A stretch of 64,000 nucleotides of DNA, from positions 404,369 to 468,368 of the forward strand of contig CAUQXC010000001.1 of assembly GCA_963522175.1 (NCBI GenBank), in the 5' to 3' direction. The notes under the pieces were generated by a model, which made no database searches, was not told the origin of the DNA, and worked only from the letters and a program-made list of their open reading frames with translations. The first letter of the stretch is position 1. Each line of letters begins with the position of its first letter. This stretch comes from CAKAHY01 sp963522175 (GTDB lineage Bacteria; Bacillota; Clostridia; Lachnospirales; Lachnospiraceae). Position numbers and translations under genes: made by a program. This document shows positions 42,222 through 52,302 of the stretch, one piece after another.

Positions 42222-43103
42222 CTAAAATGTTAATTCAATCTTGTTTAAACCGAGAATCCCCTTGACTTTTGAATTATCAAGAAGTGTGGATAAAGCTCTC
42301 GGAGTTTTGAAAATTTCTCCTTCTCCTGAAATAGATATAGGTTTTATAAGCTTTTCATCACATCCTGTGTGCTTTGCTATAAGTATTCCCACATCATATT
42401 TCGATAAATCTTTATCTCCCGAAACATTAAGTATTTTAGGAAAGTCTTCTCTGTATCCTTCGATTATCTTTATCAATAAAAAGGCTGCCGTATTAAAATC
42501 CAGAGAAGATCTGTAAGAATCCGAAAACATATCAAATTGTTTTCCGGCAGATATGCTTTCAACTATTAAATCATAAAAATGCTTTTTGTGTTTTAACAGA
42601 CTCTTACCTATTAAGAAAGGATATCTTACTACATTGTATCCATACCCGGTAACAAGGGCTTCTGCCGTCTTCTTTTGAATACCGTAGGTATTTTCCGGAT
42701 TTAAAGTATCCTCTTCCTTAAAATGGTGACCGGAAATACTGTTCCCGTAAACACTGTCTGTTGAAGCATAGAAAAAGCATTTAACATTTTCAATAGAGTT
42801 CAGCATTCTTGAAAGAGCGGTTATATTTATATTCCATGCATATCTCGGGTTCTCCTGAACCTCATCCGGTTTATGATATGCGGATAAATATACTACCTTT
42901 ACTTCCTTAGCACCCAACTCGTCAAGCAGATTCTTAACATCCGCCTCCTCGGAAATCTCGCATTTTACCCATTTGAGCCTATCTTGTTGCTCACATAATT
43001 TTAAGTCCCTTGCCGTTGCCACTATAGTATCGTCAGTATTCTCAATTATATTTTTTATAATGTATGAGCCCAAAAAGCCGTTGGCACCTATAACCAGATA
43101 CAT
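42222..43103 (-). CDS. NAD-dependent sugar reductase/epimerase (SDR extended family)
   Basis: 293 residues. Rossmann start YLVIGANGFLGSYIIKNI, the catalytic YGIQKKTAEALV (YxxxK) after the Ser/Thr region FFYASTDSVYG. Similar to RmlD/GDP-keto sugar reductases. Together with the GDP-mannose-dehydratase-like gene at 48419 it could make a 6-deoxy sugar nucleotide; the substrate is inferred from context. Confidence 0.85.
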   Translation of the reverse strand: MYLVIGANGFLGSYIIKNIIENTDDTIVATARDLKLCEQQDRLKWVKCEISEEADVKNLLDELGAKEVKVVYLSAYHKPDEVQENPRYAWNINITALSRMLNSIENVKCFFYASTDSVYGNSISGHHFKEEDTLNPENTYGIQKKTAEALVTGYGYNVVRYPFLIGKSLLKHKKHFYDLIVESISAGKQFDMFSDSYRSSLDFNTAAFLLIKIIEGYREDFPKILNVSGDKDLSKYDVGILIAKHTGCDEKLIKPISISGEGEIFKTPRALSTLLDNSKVKGILGLNKIELTF

Positions 43104-43125
43104 TTATTTTACCCTCTTTTTTGTA

Positions 43126-45846
43126 TTATTTTCTCAAAACCTTCCTGTACGCCGATCTTACAAGCTTATAGCAGGAACCGACAAAGTCATATGCCAGTTT
43201 ATTTCTTCTTAACTTTTCACCTACTCTATGCTTAAGCTCACCCAAATCTCCGCACAAAATCATAATCAAATACCGTCTTACCTTGCCATATCTGTTATAA
43301 TATATTTTTGAATGTCCGTAATCCGGTATTCTGGTAATCATCTTATTCCAAAAAACATCAAAGCTGATATTATTGCCAAGCCCCATATCATCCTCAAACT
43401 TTGTCATTGAGAAAATACTCCTGTCAAAAGGCTTGGAATGAAGGAGATAATATTCAAACGGCATACTTGCATAATACTTTCTAATCTTCAGATTTTTATT
43501 ATACTCGCCAAAAATCTTTACCATATCTTTTACAAAATCCAAAGCTCCCTTATGCATATTATAAATAGCATAGTATGTGCCTGAATCAATATCCGGTTGA
43601 GAAAGAAGAGGCCTTACCTTACCCTGTTCAAATTCATACCCTATACAGCTTCCCGACATACCGCTCATTATAAGCTCTCTTGCTATACCGCTTATAAACG
43701 GTGCAAAATCATAAAAACAGTTTACATCCAAATTATTTTTTATACTTCTTTGATTTGCTTTATCAAGAGTAGTATGAATGTAATTGGCAGTTAAATCAAA
43801 TCCGAAGCTTGACTTCAGTACCGACTCTACTCTTGCACTGTACCCCATATCAAAGGTTGCACTCTTTCCTTCAAACCGGGGACCGAAAGCTTCTGAGAAT
43901 TTTTCTTTAAATTCTTTCGCTTTTTCTTTGTCATATAGCTTATGTCCTACTGTAGTTGACAATTTAATGAAGTTTTCTCTACTGCCTATTTTATGCTCAA
44001 AGTCTATTCCTATTTCTTTGCACAGCTCTGCAAGTTCTTTTTCCGAAACATCTTTTATTACCGGAGCTATCACTTTAAAAATCGACTGAGGTTTTATGTT
44101 ATATCCATTGAAACAGTTTACCAAGTTAATGAAGTCTTCCTCGGATTGAAGCATAAGAGGGACAAGAGATTTTCTTGACATATATGTATAATATCCATTA
44201 ACATCCACATCAAAAACACTTCTCAGCTCATCAAAAGCTTTCTTGACTACATAGGCATCCCTTGCCATAAAATGTATATTCTTATACTTATTTTTTTGAA
44301 TTTCTTCAATTAACCATCTGCATATTGCATATATATGCATCCCGAGAGCAAAATAGCCTATGGTATAAGGATTCCCGTTAAAGTCGCTCTCTCTGCTGTA
44401 AATAACAAAGGGATTATCAAACATCTTATTTGCTGAAATTGCCATCAGACAACGTATGCCCAAAAACTCTTTCGCATCATAATTTTCAACAATCCCGGAC
44501 CTTGTCTCAAAAATATTTGAAAAAAAGCTGCCGGAATATATATGCGGATTCCAATTGTTAAAAAGCTCCTCCGCTTTAGGCAGGTGATAGGCTTCAAACC
44601 CAAGCTCCTTCGCATTCTCAACATCTGTTACGTAATTATCACCTATATGCAAAATTTGCGACGGAAGCACCTTTAAACTATTTATCACTTCTGTAAAAAG
44701 ATCTTTTGTAGCCTTAGTCTTTTTATATTCAGACGATAAAAACAGCTTACCTTCATTATATCCGTTTTTCTTAAGTATTTTTTCTACGGTTTCCTTAGGC
44801 AGATACATATCCGAAGTAAACACAATTTGTTTTCCGAGATATCTTGCTAACTCATAAAGCTCTTTACCGCTTTTTCTTTCATAACAATAAAGAAGCTCAA
44901 GTTCCGCTTCTTTTAGCTTAATACTCTCTAAAATAGCTTTATCCAAAGAAGTAATAAGCTCAAGCTCCTCATAAATTTCATCCAAAGTAACTTCGGAAAT
45001 ATTTTCTCTATTCCTTTTATTCCTGATGTCTTTTTCAGCTATTATCCTCAGTTCTTTAAACCCTATTCCGTCAACCGTTTTAACCAAAGTATCCGCATAT
45101 TGTTCCAATACAATAAACAAATCAGTAGGATAAAGAAAAGGTCTTAAAATCAAAGTATCAAAAATATCGAAACTTACAGTCTTAATACCGTCATCTGCTA
45201 TCAGTTCTTTTATATCATCATAAAAAAACGGGCTCTCTATTTTTACATACCTGTCTGTAAAATAATCCTTCTCTGAAGTTGGCAGAGATTTGTAGGTATA
45301 TATACTGTTTTTATACGAAACGACGGACTTTGCCAAGCTATAAACCTTCGTTTTGAGAAATTCAGCGTTAAACTCGGATTCCTCGGAGTTTATACCGCTG
45401 ATAGCCTCTTTTATTAGCGAGGTCTTATATAACTTTCCCCAAACTGTGCGCCATAAAAAATCCAACTCAAACTGACTGTCTATATACTCCTTAACCTCAG
45501 CATCTTTAAGCCAAATTTCGGTTTGATTGAATGTCCTATTAGGAAAAACCGAAGCTTCATTGCCGTTTTCCAGATATTCACCTATTATTATATCGGCATC
45601 TTCACCGGAAAACAGTAATTTTCTAAAATAATCCCTGTTAAGACAATCCGATTCTCTTATAAAAAATATATAATCGGAGCTATCTTCACTTATTAACTTT
45701 TTAACATCAGCCAGTAAAACATTCGGACCTATTGTGCGTACAAGCAAATTTCTATACGTCTGTTTGTGAAGGATGTCCGACAAGGAAGCCGATTCCGCAG
45801 TTTTTTTATCACTTATGATTACTGCAAGTACACTTTTATCTATCAA
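43126..45846 (-). CDS. large multidomain HAD-fold protein of the polysaccharide cluster
   Basis: 906 residues, TTG start at 45846 (the only start available). Three parts. Residues 1-200: a degenerate GT2-like region (SLSDILHKQTYRNLLVRTIG) without the usual DDxSxD. From about 225: a HAD phosphatase-like domain with VSFDIFDTLI (nucleophile Asp), FTSDMYLP and GDNYVTDVENAKELG. From about 470 to the end: an uncharacterised domain with FMARDAYVVKKAF, which recurs in the protein at 51022. COG5610-type HAD proteins occur in O-antigen and capsule loci. Function unknown; probable role in glycan modification. Confidence 0.85.
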   Translation of the reverse strand: MIDKSVLAVIISDKKTAESASLSDILHKQTYRNLLVRTIGPNVLLADVKKLISEDSSDYIFFIRESDCLNRDYFRKLLFSGEDADIIIGEYLENGNEASVFPNRTFNQTEIWLKDAEVKEYIDSQFELDFLWRTVWGKLYKTSLIKEAISGINSEESEFNAEFLKTKVYSLAKSVVSYKNSIYTYKSLPTSEKDYFTDRYVKIESPFFYDDIKELIADDGIKTVSFDIFDTLILRPFLYPTDLFIVLEQYADTLVKTVDGIGFKELRIIAEKDIRNKRNRENISEVTLDEIYEELELITSLDKAILESIKLKEAELELLYCYERKSGKELYELARYLGKQIVFTSDMYLPKETVEKILKKNGYNEGKLFLSSEYKKTKATKDLFTEVINSLKVLPSQILHIGDNYVTDVENAKELGFEAYHLPKAEELFNNWNPHIYSGSFFSNIFETRSGIVENYDAKEFLGIRCLMAISANKMFDNPFVIYSRESDFNGNPYTIGYFALGMHIYAICRWLIEEIQKNKYKNIHFMARDAYVVKKAFDELRSVFDVDVNGYYTYMSRKSLVPLMLQSEEDFINLVNCFNGYNIKPQSIFKVIAPVIKDVSEKELAELCKEIGIDFEHKIGSRENFIKLSTTVGHKLYDKEKAKEFKEKFSEAFGPRFEGKSATFDMGYSARVESVLKSSFGFDLTANYIHTTLDKANQRSIKNNLDVNCFYDFAPFISGIARELIMSGMSGSCIGYEFEQGKVRPLLSQPDIDSGTYYAIYNMHKGALDFVKDMVKIFGEYNKNLKIRKYYASMPFEYYLLHSKPFDRSIFSMTKFEDDMGLGNNISFDVFWNKMITRIPDYGHSKIYYNRYGKVRRYLIMILCGDLGELKHRVGEKLRRNKLAYDFVGSCYKLVRSAYRKVLRK

Positions 45847-45859
45847 TACCTATTACCCG

Positions 45860-48400
45860 TTATTTATTCCAATATTCCAAGAATAAGCGCCTCTTTCTCT
45901 GAGCTTTTTCAACACATTTTCTTCCGATTATGCTGTCATACCCGAAAATACGCGCCCATCCCATATTCCATCTGTAAGATATTAAATTTCTCAAAGGAAC
46001 CTTTAAATATGATTCTTTTACCATATATAACATTGCAGGATGCAACTGTCCGAGCGGATTCAAAGAAAAACTGTCTCCTCCCGCTTTTCTCTCTTTAAGC
46101 TCAAATCTAACTATATCTCTTATCAGTCTCACCTGCATCATATATCCGATAACAGACTTTCTGTCATCATATATATATCCGTTATCAATTATAGTCATTC
46201 GTTTTGAGAAGGTGCTTGTCTTTGAATTTCTTATTTGAATAAGTCCCATATATGCATAATGTTCGATTCCATCCATAAGTTCCATTACATAATCGGGCAC
46301 AAATTCACTTGCCTCACGCACAAACAAAAACTGTCCCGGAGTTTCCGCTGTTCTTGCATCGGACATAGAATATATATCCGTATCCAAATATATATCAAAA
46401 AAATCTCTTCTCCTGTAATTGTCTGCACTGTCAAGAAAAAGTCTTCCCGAATATGCTATGTAAGAACCGCTGTCTTCTATTGTTCTTACCAAAGTCGTAA
46501 CATGGTCATAAAACCATTTTTCTCTGGCACCGGTGTTCATATAATAGTCATGCGGCTCGCTCTTTTGTATTTCTCTTATCGCCGCACCGTCCGTCATGCT
46601 CCTTACACCCTTTTGATCAAAAAGCTCAAGTGCTTGTACTTTGATTCCAAAGTACCTTGAATCGGCATATTCTTTGACAAATTCAGAAACTCTCTCATCC
46701 GCACCTATAACCAAGCTGATGTTTTGATAATATTGCGTCTCAATATTATTTATCACTATCTCAAGCTTTGATTTAATATCTTCCTTCTCTATACTGTTAA
46801 GAATATATGTAACAAGAACCTTTTTATCCGTGTTCTTAGCGAAAAGATCATCGGCTATTGTTTTAAATCTGTTGGGATGATTTTGTACAATACCCAAAAG
46901 TTGCCTGTCTAAAGCAAACTTTTCTTTAAAAATCTCCTGTGCCCTTTTTACAAGCTGCTTAGCTTCTTCCTTATGGGTAATAATCCATTCATATTTCTCC
47001 ATAATTTGTCTGAAGGTATCCTTGGGATCTTTTCTGTTGTAGTATATAAACAGTGCTGCATCCGAGAAATGTTCTTTCATGAACTCATTATTATCCGATA
47101 TCATCACGGCACCTGCCGCACAAGCCTCGTACGCTCTGTTTGTTACCGCACCCGCACGTCTGTGTATATCCGATGAAATAACCAGACATACTCCGCACTC
47201 ATTAATTTCTTTCAAAATCGAAAACCCGTCCCATGGAATCGGGTATTGATAACATTTATATCCTTTCCACGGACGTATTCCGCCCCAATTTTTCATTATA
47301 TCCGGTCCGAAAAACTTTACCTTCTCGGTCTCATCCAAGAGCTTAAACAAGCCCTCATGCCTGTTTTCATTATGTACAAGCTTATCCCAGTTCATCCCGC
47401 AATAAAACATCTTAGGATTCTCCAGTTTTACTTCAAGCATAGAACTCTTAGGAAATGATGCCGTGAGCATAGATGCCCCATCCAAGTTCCTATTCTTATT
47501 CATGAGAATAGTCTTCAAATGTCCGGTCATTCCGCCCATATCATAAGTTAAATAGTCATCATTCATGAGATAATTATCGGATACATAATCCGTATACTCA
47601 TCTAAATTCAAAGGTATTTCAGGAGGATTCCATAAAGCATGATAATAAAATGCATCTAAAGATTTATGTGAAACATAATGCGTTGTAATTACAAAATCCA
47701 ACTCATCTTCTTCAACAAACTTCTTTGTTTTTTTCTGATCCGCTTCATTGAGTATATGCCCCCAATCGGAAAGTAATTCACACTCAATTCCGGCTTCCCT
47801 CGCGGAAGCATTAATTCTGGTAACAACTTCGGATTCTGCCGACAAATCTCCCGGCCAAGGATTTACAATTCCTATTTTGAACCTTCCCTTTTTATTTAAG
47901 GGCAAATTGTAGGTATTATTATCATATATTACAGTTTTTCTAAACTCCATCAGACGATAAAGCTCATACCTCGTTAACTCGTCGTTAATAAACTTAAGCA
48001 TAAACTCTTCTATAGATTTAAAAAAGCTGTTATCAATACCGAGAGCCTTCGATTCTTTATAAAAGTTTTCTATTCCCTTGCAAACCTCAGCTAAACTTTC
48101 TTTAAGAGAACCCGTCAAGTCTTCAAATTTATCATCTATACCGTAATACATAGCTTGAAGTACTTCTTTGGCAAAGGAATATTTATCCGGTATATCCTTT
48201 AAAACGTCTTCTCTCTTGGTAGCTTTCAGAGAAAACACTCCCAGATAAATATATCCGAAATCATGCCAAAAGCTTTCTTCGTTGCTTTCAAGAGCTTTTT
48301 TTAAGATAAGCTCCTTAAAACTTACAATATGTATCGGTTCTTTTCTATCATGTTCAAGTGCGATTATACTTGCCGCTAACTTATTAAACATCACTCTCAA
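45860..48400 (-). CDS. two-module glycosyltransferase (CgeB/DUF3880-like plus GT2-like)
   Basis: 846 residues from TTG 48400 (GTG 48394 or ATG 48391 are alternatives; AGAGAGG best fits the TTG). N-terminal helical region (1-170), then a GT-B-type part of CgeB family: GIVNPWPGDLSAESEVVTRIN, WDGFSILKEINECGVCLVISS, NRAYEACAAGAVMISDNNEFM (glycosyltransferase 1_2 motif). The last 300 residues begin KKVLVTYILNSIEKEDI and resemble a GT-A fold with weak DxD signal. Likely transfers two sugars or one sugar plus acceptor handling. Confidence 0.82.
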   Translation of the reverse strand: MRVMFNKLAASIIALEHDRKEPIHIVSFKELILKKALESNEESFWHDFGYIYLGVFSLKATKREDVLKDIPDKYSFAKEVLQAMYYGIDDKFEDLTGSLKESLAEVCKGIENFYKESKALGIDNSFFKSIEEFMLKFINDELTRYELYRLMEFRKTVIYDNNTYNLPLNKKGRFKIGIVNPWPGDLSAESEVVTRINASAREAGIECELLSDWGHILNEADQKKTKKFVEEDELDFVITTHYVSHKSLDAFYYHALWNPPEIPLNLDEYTDYVSDNYLMNDDYLTYDMGGMTGHLKTILMNKNRNLDGASMLTASFPKSSMLEVKLENPKMFYCGMNWDKLVHNENRHEGLFKLLDETEKVKFFGPDIMKNWGGIRPWKGYKCYQYPIPWDGFSILKEINECGVCLVISSDIHRRAGAVTNRAYEACAAGAVMISDNNEFMKEHFSDAALFIYYNRKDPKDTFRQIMEKYEWIITHKEEAKQLVKRAQEIFKEKFALDRQLLGIVQNHPNRFKTIADDLFAKNTDKKVLVTYILNSIEKEDIKSKLEIVINNIETQYYQNISLVIGADERVSEFVKEYADSRYFGIKVQALELFDQKGVRSMTDGAAIREIQKSEPHDYYMNTGAREKWFYDHVTTLVRTIEDSGSYIAYSGRLFLDSADNYRRRDFFDIYLDTDIYSMSDARTAETPGQFLFVREASEFVPDYVMELMDGIEHYAYMGLIQIRNSKTSTFSKRMTIIDNGYIYDDRKSVIGYMMQVRLIRDIVRFELKERKAGGDSFSLNPLGQLHPAMLYMVKESYLKVPLRNLISYRWNMGWARIFGYDSIIGRKCVEKAQRKRRLFLEYWNK

Positions 48401-48418
48401 CTCTACCTCTCTAATATA

Positions 48419-49450
48419 TTACCTTGTCAAAAATTCTTCTCCGTTTTTAACTCTGTTTCTCCAATAATCAAGCAAATCTTGCATGGTCTTTTCATAAGAA
48501 ATCTCAGGCTTCCATCCTGTGTGTTCCTCAAATTTTCTGCAATCGGGTATCTGAAGATCCGCATCTATAGGACGCAATCTTTCGCTGTCTTCCTCTACTC
48601 TGATACTATCCTTACAACTTGACATTGAAATAAGAGTATTTAACGTATCCTTAACAAGACATGTATATTGACCGCCTATATTGTAGTATTCTCCGGCTAT
48701 AGGATTTTTTGTAACAAGCATATAATATGCTCTTACAGCATCCCTTACATCGGCATAGGTACGTAAAGATTCCAAATTACCTACTTTAACCACAGGTTCA
48801 ATAATTCCGCTTTCAATCATCGCTATCTGCTTTGCAAATGTAGATTCATGGAATACATCACCCCTTCTAGGTCCGGTATGTGTAAACATTCTTGTTGTCA
48901 TGACCGTCATACCGAAGGCTTCCGCATAATATCTTCCGAGAAGATCCGTTCCCACCTTTGATATAGCATAAGGCGAAGCCGGATGGAACGGGCAATCTTC
49001 GTTTATACCGTCCTCAGGCTTTTTATCAGCCGGAATTTTTCCAAATACCTCTGAAGAAGCACAAACATGTACAACAGGTTTATACTCCGAATCATCTTCC
49101 ATCTGCAAACGTACCGCCTCAAGCAATCTGCAAGTACCCAATATATTGGTGTTAAGTGTATCTACCGGTGCCGTAAAGCTGGTAAGAGGATAGCTCTGTG
49201 CGGCAAGATGGAATATATAATCGGGTTTTACCTTACGTATAACACTTATGAGTGAAATCTGATCATTCAAGTCCGCATAGTCAAAAAATACTCGGTCTTT
49301 ATTGTTAACCCTGTCAATAAGCTGAGTTACATTGTCCATAGGACTCCTCCACCTACAAACACCATATATATCCCAATCCGTATTATCCAAAAGATAATCT
49401 GCCAAATGAGAACCTACCATACCTGTAATTCCCGTAATTAATGCTTTCAT
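48419..49450 (-). CDS. GDP-mannose 4,6-dehydratase-like enzyme
   Basis: 343 residues from ATG 49450 (GGAAG upstream). Rossmann MKALITGITGMVGSHLADYLL, FHLAAQSYPLTSF, SSEVFG, catalytic YAISKVGTDLLGRYY (YxxxK) and FTHTGPRRGDVFHESTFAKQI, the GMD pattern (TGPRR). Makes GDP-4-keto-6-deoxymannose; heptose-active relatives (DmhA/WcbK type) look alike, and the HddA-like kinase nearby makes that alternative worth keeping. Confidence 0.9.
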   Translation of the reverse strand: MKALITGITGMVGSHLADYLLDNTDWDIYGVCRWRSPMDNVTQLIDRVNNKDRVFFDYADLNDQISLISVIRKVKPDYIFHLAAQSYPLTSFTAPVDTLNTNILGTCRLLEAVRLQMEDDSEYKPVVHVCASSEVFGKIPADKKPEDGINEDCPFHPASPYAISKVGTDLLGRYYAEAFGMTVMTTRMFTHTGPRRGDVFHESTFAKQIAMIESGIIEPVVKVGNLESLRTYADVRDAVRAYYMLVTKNPIAGEYYNIGGQYTCLVKDTLNTLISMSSCKDSIRVEEDSERLRPIDADLQIPDCRKFEEHTGWKPEISYEKTMQDLLDYWRNRVKNGEEFLTR

Positions 49451-49484
49451 TTTGTAAACTTCCTTTCTTTCCTTAAAATACTTT

Positions 49485-50228
49485 TTATCTGTCATATTTA
49501 AGCTTATACTCTTCTATTACCTTATCGGCATCCCCCTTCATAACCTCTTTTCCTTTTTCAAGCCATAATGCTTTATTACATATATCCTTAACAGCATCCG
49601 TTGAATGGGAAACAAATAATAAAGTGGTTCCTCCCGAAAGTAATTCCTTCATTCTTCTTTCGCATTTATTTTGAAATGCAATATCTCCTACAGACAAAAC
49701 CTCGTCACAAATAAGTATGTCGGGTTTTACCACCGTAGCTATGGAAAAGCCCAATCTTGCAGCCATACCCGAACTGTAATTTTTTATAGGCATGTCCAAG
49801 AAATCCCATAACTCCGCAAAATCAACTATCTCATTAAATCTCTCATCTATAAAGCTTTTACTGTAGCCTAAAACCGCACCGTTTAAATAAATATTTTCAC
49901 GTGCCGTCATTTCACCGTCAAAACCCGCACCAAGCTCAATGAGCGGAGCTATAAGTCCGTCCGTAGACACTTTTCCTTTATATGGTGATATGATTCCGCT
50001 TATAACCTTTAAAAGAGTGGATTTTCCCGAGCCGTTAACTCCTATAATCCCCCACGACTCTCCTCTTTCCACTTGTAAATTTATGTTTTGAAGAGCAAGA
50101 AACTCTTTAAACATCAATTCCCTCTTCATAAACTTCACAAAATACTCTTTAAGATTATCTATTTTTTCAGAAGCCATATTAAATCTGACGGTAACATCTT
50201 TAACATCTATAATATACTTATTTTCCAC
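49485..50228 (-). CDS. polysaccharide ABC exporter ATPase (TagH/Wzt type, short)
   Basis: 247 residues. Walker A GVNGSGKST, family-specific long segment between Q-loop and signature, YSSGMAARLGFSIATVV (signature SGM-ARL typical of TagH/Wzt), Walker B ILICDEVLSVGD, H-loop VSHST. It lacks the C-terminal carbohydrate-binding domain of Wzt, so chain-end recognition is not encoded here. Twelve bases from the permease gene. Confidence 0.95.
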   Translation of the reverse strand: MENKYIIDVKDVTVRFNMASEKIDNLKEYFVKFMKRELMFKEFLALQNINLQVERGESWGIIGVNGSGKSTLLKVISGIISPYKGKVSTDGLIAPLIELGAGFDGEMTARENIYLNGAVLGYSKSFIDERFNEIVDFAELWDFLDMPIKNYSSGMAARLGFSIATVVKPDILICDEVLSVGDIAFQNKCERRMKELLSGGTTLLFVSHSTDAVKDICNKALWLEKGKEVMKGDADKVIEEYKLKYDR

Positions 50229-50240
50229 AATAACATTCCT

Positions 50241-51029
50241 TTAAATATATAATATAAAACTGTCTTTGGCTTTATAAAACACAAATGCTCCCAAAAGTAA
50301 AGCAGCAAGAGCCGCTCCCGCTCCCGCAAGCACTATACTCCCGCCGGGCATTCGGTTGTATATCATCACATCTCTAAACTGTTCGACATAAAAATACAAA
50401 GGATTAAAATGTTTTATAAACCATTGCAAATTATCGGGAAGCTGCTCCATAGGATAAAAGAGCGGAGTCATGTATGCCCATGCGGTAAGCAAGGCATTGT
50501 AAATATACTGTATATCTCTAAAAAATACATTTATAGATGATAAAAACAAACCTATTCCCAAACAAAAAACATACAGCTGAATCAGTACAAACGGTAACAT
50601 CACTATATGCCATGAAAATCTGACTCTGACAACTATGCAAACTATCAGCAAAGCTCCGAGCGAAAAAAGCAAGTTAACACAACTGCTTGTTACTTTAGAC
50701 AGGGTAAAAACATATTTAGGCACATAAGTCTTCTTTAGCAATGCCGCATTTCCGGTAATGGAATATATAGCTTGGTTTGTAGACTCGGATAGAAAATTAA
50801 AGCACACCTGTCCCGTAATGACATAAGCAGGATAATTTTCAATCGAAAAACGAAACATCTGCTCAAATACCACAACCATAATAGCCATAATCATAAGCGG
50901 ATTCAGCACGCTCCATAAGTAGCCCAAAAAACTCCTCCTGTATTTCAGCTTTATATCTTTTTCTACAAGCTGAAATACGAGCTCTTTATACCTTAACAGT
51001 GTTTTTATCCTAAGATTAAATTTATCCAT
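50241..51029 (-). CDS. polysaccharide ABC exporter permease (TagG/Wzm type)
   Basis: 262 residues with six membrane helices: FQLVEKDIKLKYRRSFLGYLWSVLNPL at the N-terminus is the signature of the ABC-2 family for polysaccharide/teichoic acid export. Overlaps the HAD-like gene by 8 bases. With the ATPase it moves the undecaprenyl-linked glycan across the membrane. Confidence 0.95.
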   Translation of the reverse strand: MDKFNLRIKTLLRYKELVFQLVEKDIKLKYRRSFLGYLWSVLNPLMIMAIMVVVFEQMFRFSIENYPAYVITGQVCFNFLSESTNQAIYSITGNAALLKKTYVPKYVFTLSKVTSSCVNLLFSLGALLIVCIVVRVRFSWHIVMLPFVLIQLYVFCLGIGLFLSSINVFFRDIQYIYNALLTAWAYMTPLFYPMEQLPDNLQWFIKHFNPLYFYVEQFRDVMIYNRMPGGSIVLAGAGAALAALLLGAFVFYKAKDSFILYI

Positions 51030-52302
51030 TTTTCAAAATCCTTCTCTTTTCTCTGCGTGAAAAGTTTTTAATTTTAATATATTCATATAGGTATACATTA
51101 AGTTTATACCATAGCTTCTTGGGTTGAGGTATGTACGCAAGATCCCCGTAAGCCCATACCGACTCATATAACCTTCGCTCTCCCTTATACAAAATCTTAT
51201 TTAAAATTCTATATATAAACATACTGTTTTTGAGTTTGTCCATATTTCCCTTTTCTACTACCTTCATCCCGTAACCGTCTGAAACATCATCACAAAACGC
51301 AAATTCTCCAAAAGCGTTAACTTCTTCTTCAGTAGGCTCGGACATTATTCGCTTTAATATCCTATAAGATTTTTTAAGTGATTTCTTCTTATCGAATATA
51401 TGATTTATCCTCGCTTCTTCCTTTGCATATTTCAACATGCCTTGTGTCTGTAATTCAATATTTTGATAAGACTTCCCAGTATTCAGATTTTCTTTTAAAA
51501 CCGGTAAATACTTATCGTCCTTAAATTCATAGGCTTCAGTCATTCCGTGAGGTGCGGACAAAATACATTCAAAAAACTTATTTTCAAAAAACACTTTATG
51601 CTTGGTATAATGAAATGCATCAAAATAATAAGTAAGATATTCCCCATCCTTCTCATCCTTCGGTGCATTATACATTCCGAAATACATTCCAAAGATTTTA
51701 CCTTTATAATTGTTTCGCTCCATGAGCTGCCTCAATGACCTTTGCATACTTCCGGACCAACCGCTGTCAACTATCACAACCTTGTTGTCATCAAAAAGTC
51801 CTTCCTGCTTAAAATATGCTATAGTATTCTCATATGCACCCTCGGATTTTTTTAGCATTATCTTCTTATAATACACATTTTTTCTTATTTTGGCAATAAT
51901 ATTATTGTACTCATTAAGCGACAAAATCTCTCTTATATTGTGAATTTCAAGCTCTTTACAAAACTCTTCCATCTCATAATCGGTAAATTTCAGTCTTTGA
52001 AGCAAGCTGTACACAGATATATTCGAACTCCAAAGAAACAATAACTCATACGCCTCTTCACCTATAAAAGAATAAGTCGGCATTCTTAATGAAAAGCGTG
52101 AGCAGTAAAGATATCTGCATTCAATATTCAACTTTCTGTTCTTGCAAATTTCTTCAGCTATAAGCTTTAAAACATATCCGTCTCTTGCTAAAAAGTACAG
52201 CTTATCAAAACCTCTTTTTACGGCTTCATCAAGTATCCACAATACATACTCGTATATTACGGGTCCGGTAAACTCATACCCGTACTTTACACAATCCAAC
52301 AT
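51022..52302 (-). CDS. free-standing copy of the ARD-type domain
   Basis: 426 residues, no signal, unknown function. The block near residue 40-60 KLYFLARDGYVLKLIAEEIC matches FMARDAYVVKKAFDELRS in the 906-residue HAD protein, and both continue with YLYCSR/YTYMSR and an LP-rich pattern; later VVIVDSGWSGSMQRSLRQL corresponds to the other's ATFDMGYSARVESVLKS. So two proteins of this cluster share one uncharacterised domain, here without HAD. It abuts the GT2 gene (no gap) and overlaps the permease gene by 8 bases. Confidence 0.8.
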   Translation of the reverse strand: MLDCVKYGYEFTGPVIYEYVLWILDEAVKRGFDKLYFLARDGYVLKLIAEEICKNRKLNIECRYLYCSRFSLRMPTYSFIGEEAYELLFLWSSNISVYSLLQRLKFTDYEMEEFCKELEIHNIREILSLNEYNNIIAKIRKNVYYKKIMLKKSEGAYENTIAYFKQEGLFDDNKVVIVDSGWSGSMQRSLRQLMERNNYKGKIFGMYFGMYNAPKDEKDGEYLTYYFDAFHYTKHKVFFENKFFECILSAPHGMTEAYEFKDDKYLPVLKENLNTGKSYQNIELQTQGMLKYAKEEARINHIFDKKKSLKKSYRILKRIMSEPTEEEVNAFGEFAFCDDVSDGYGMKVVEKGNMDKLKNSMFIYRILNKILYKGERRLYESVWAYGDLAYIPQPKKLWYKLNVYLYEYIKIKNFSRREKRRILKNG

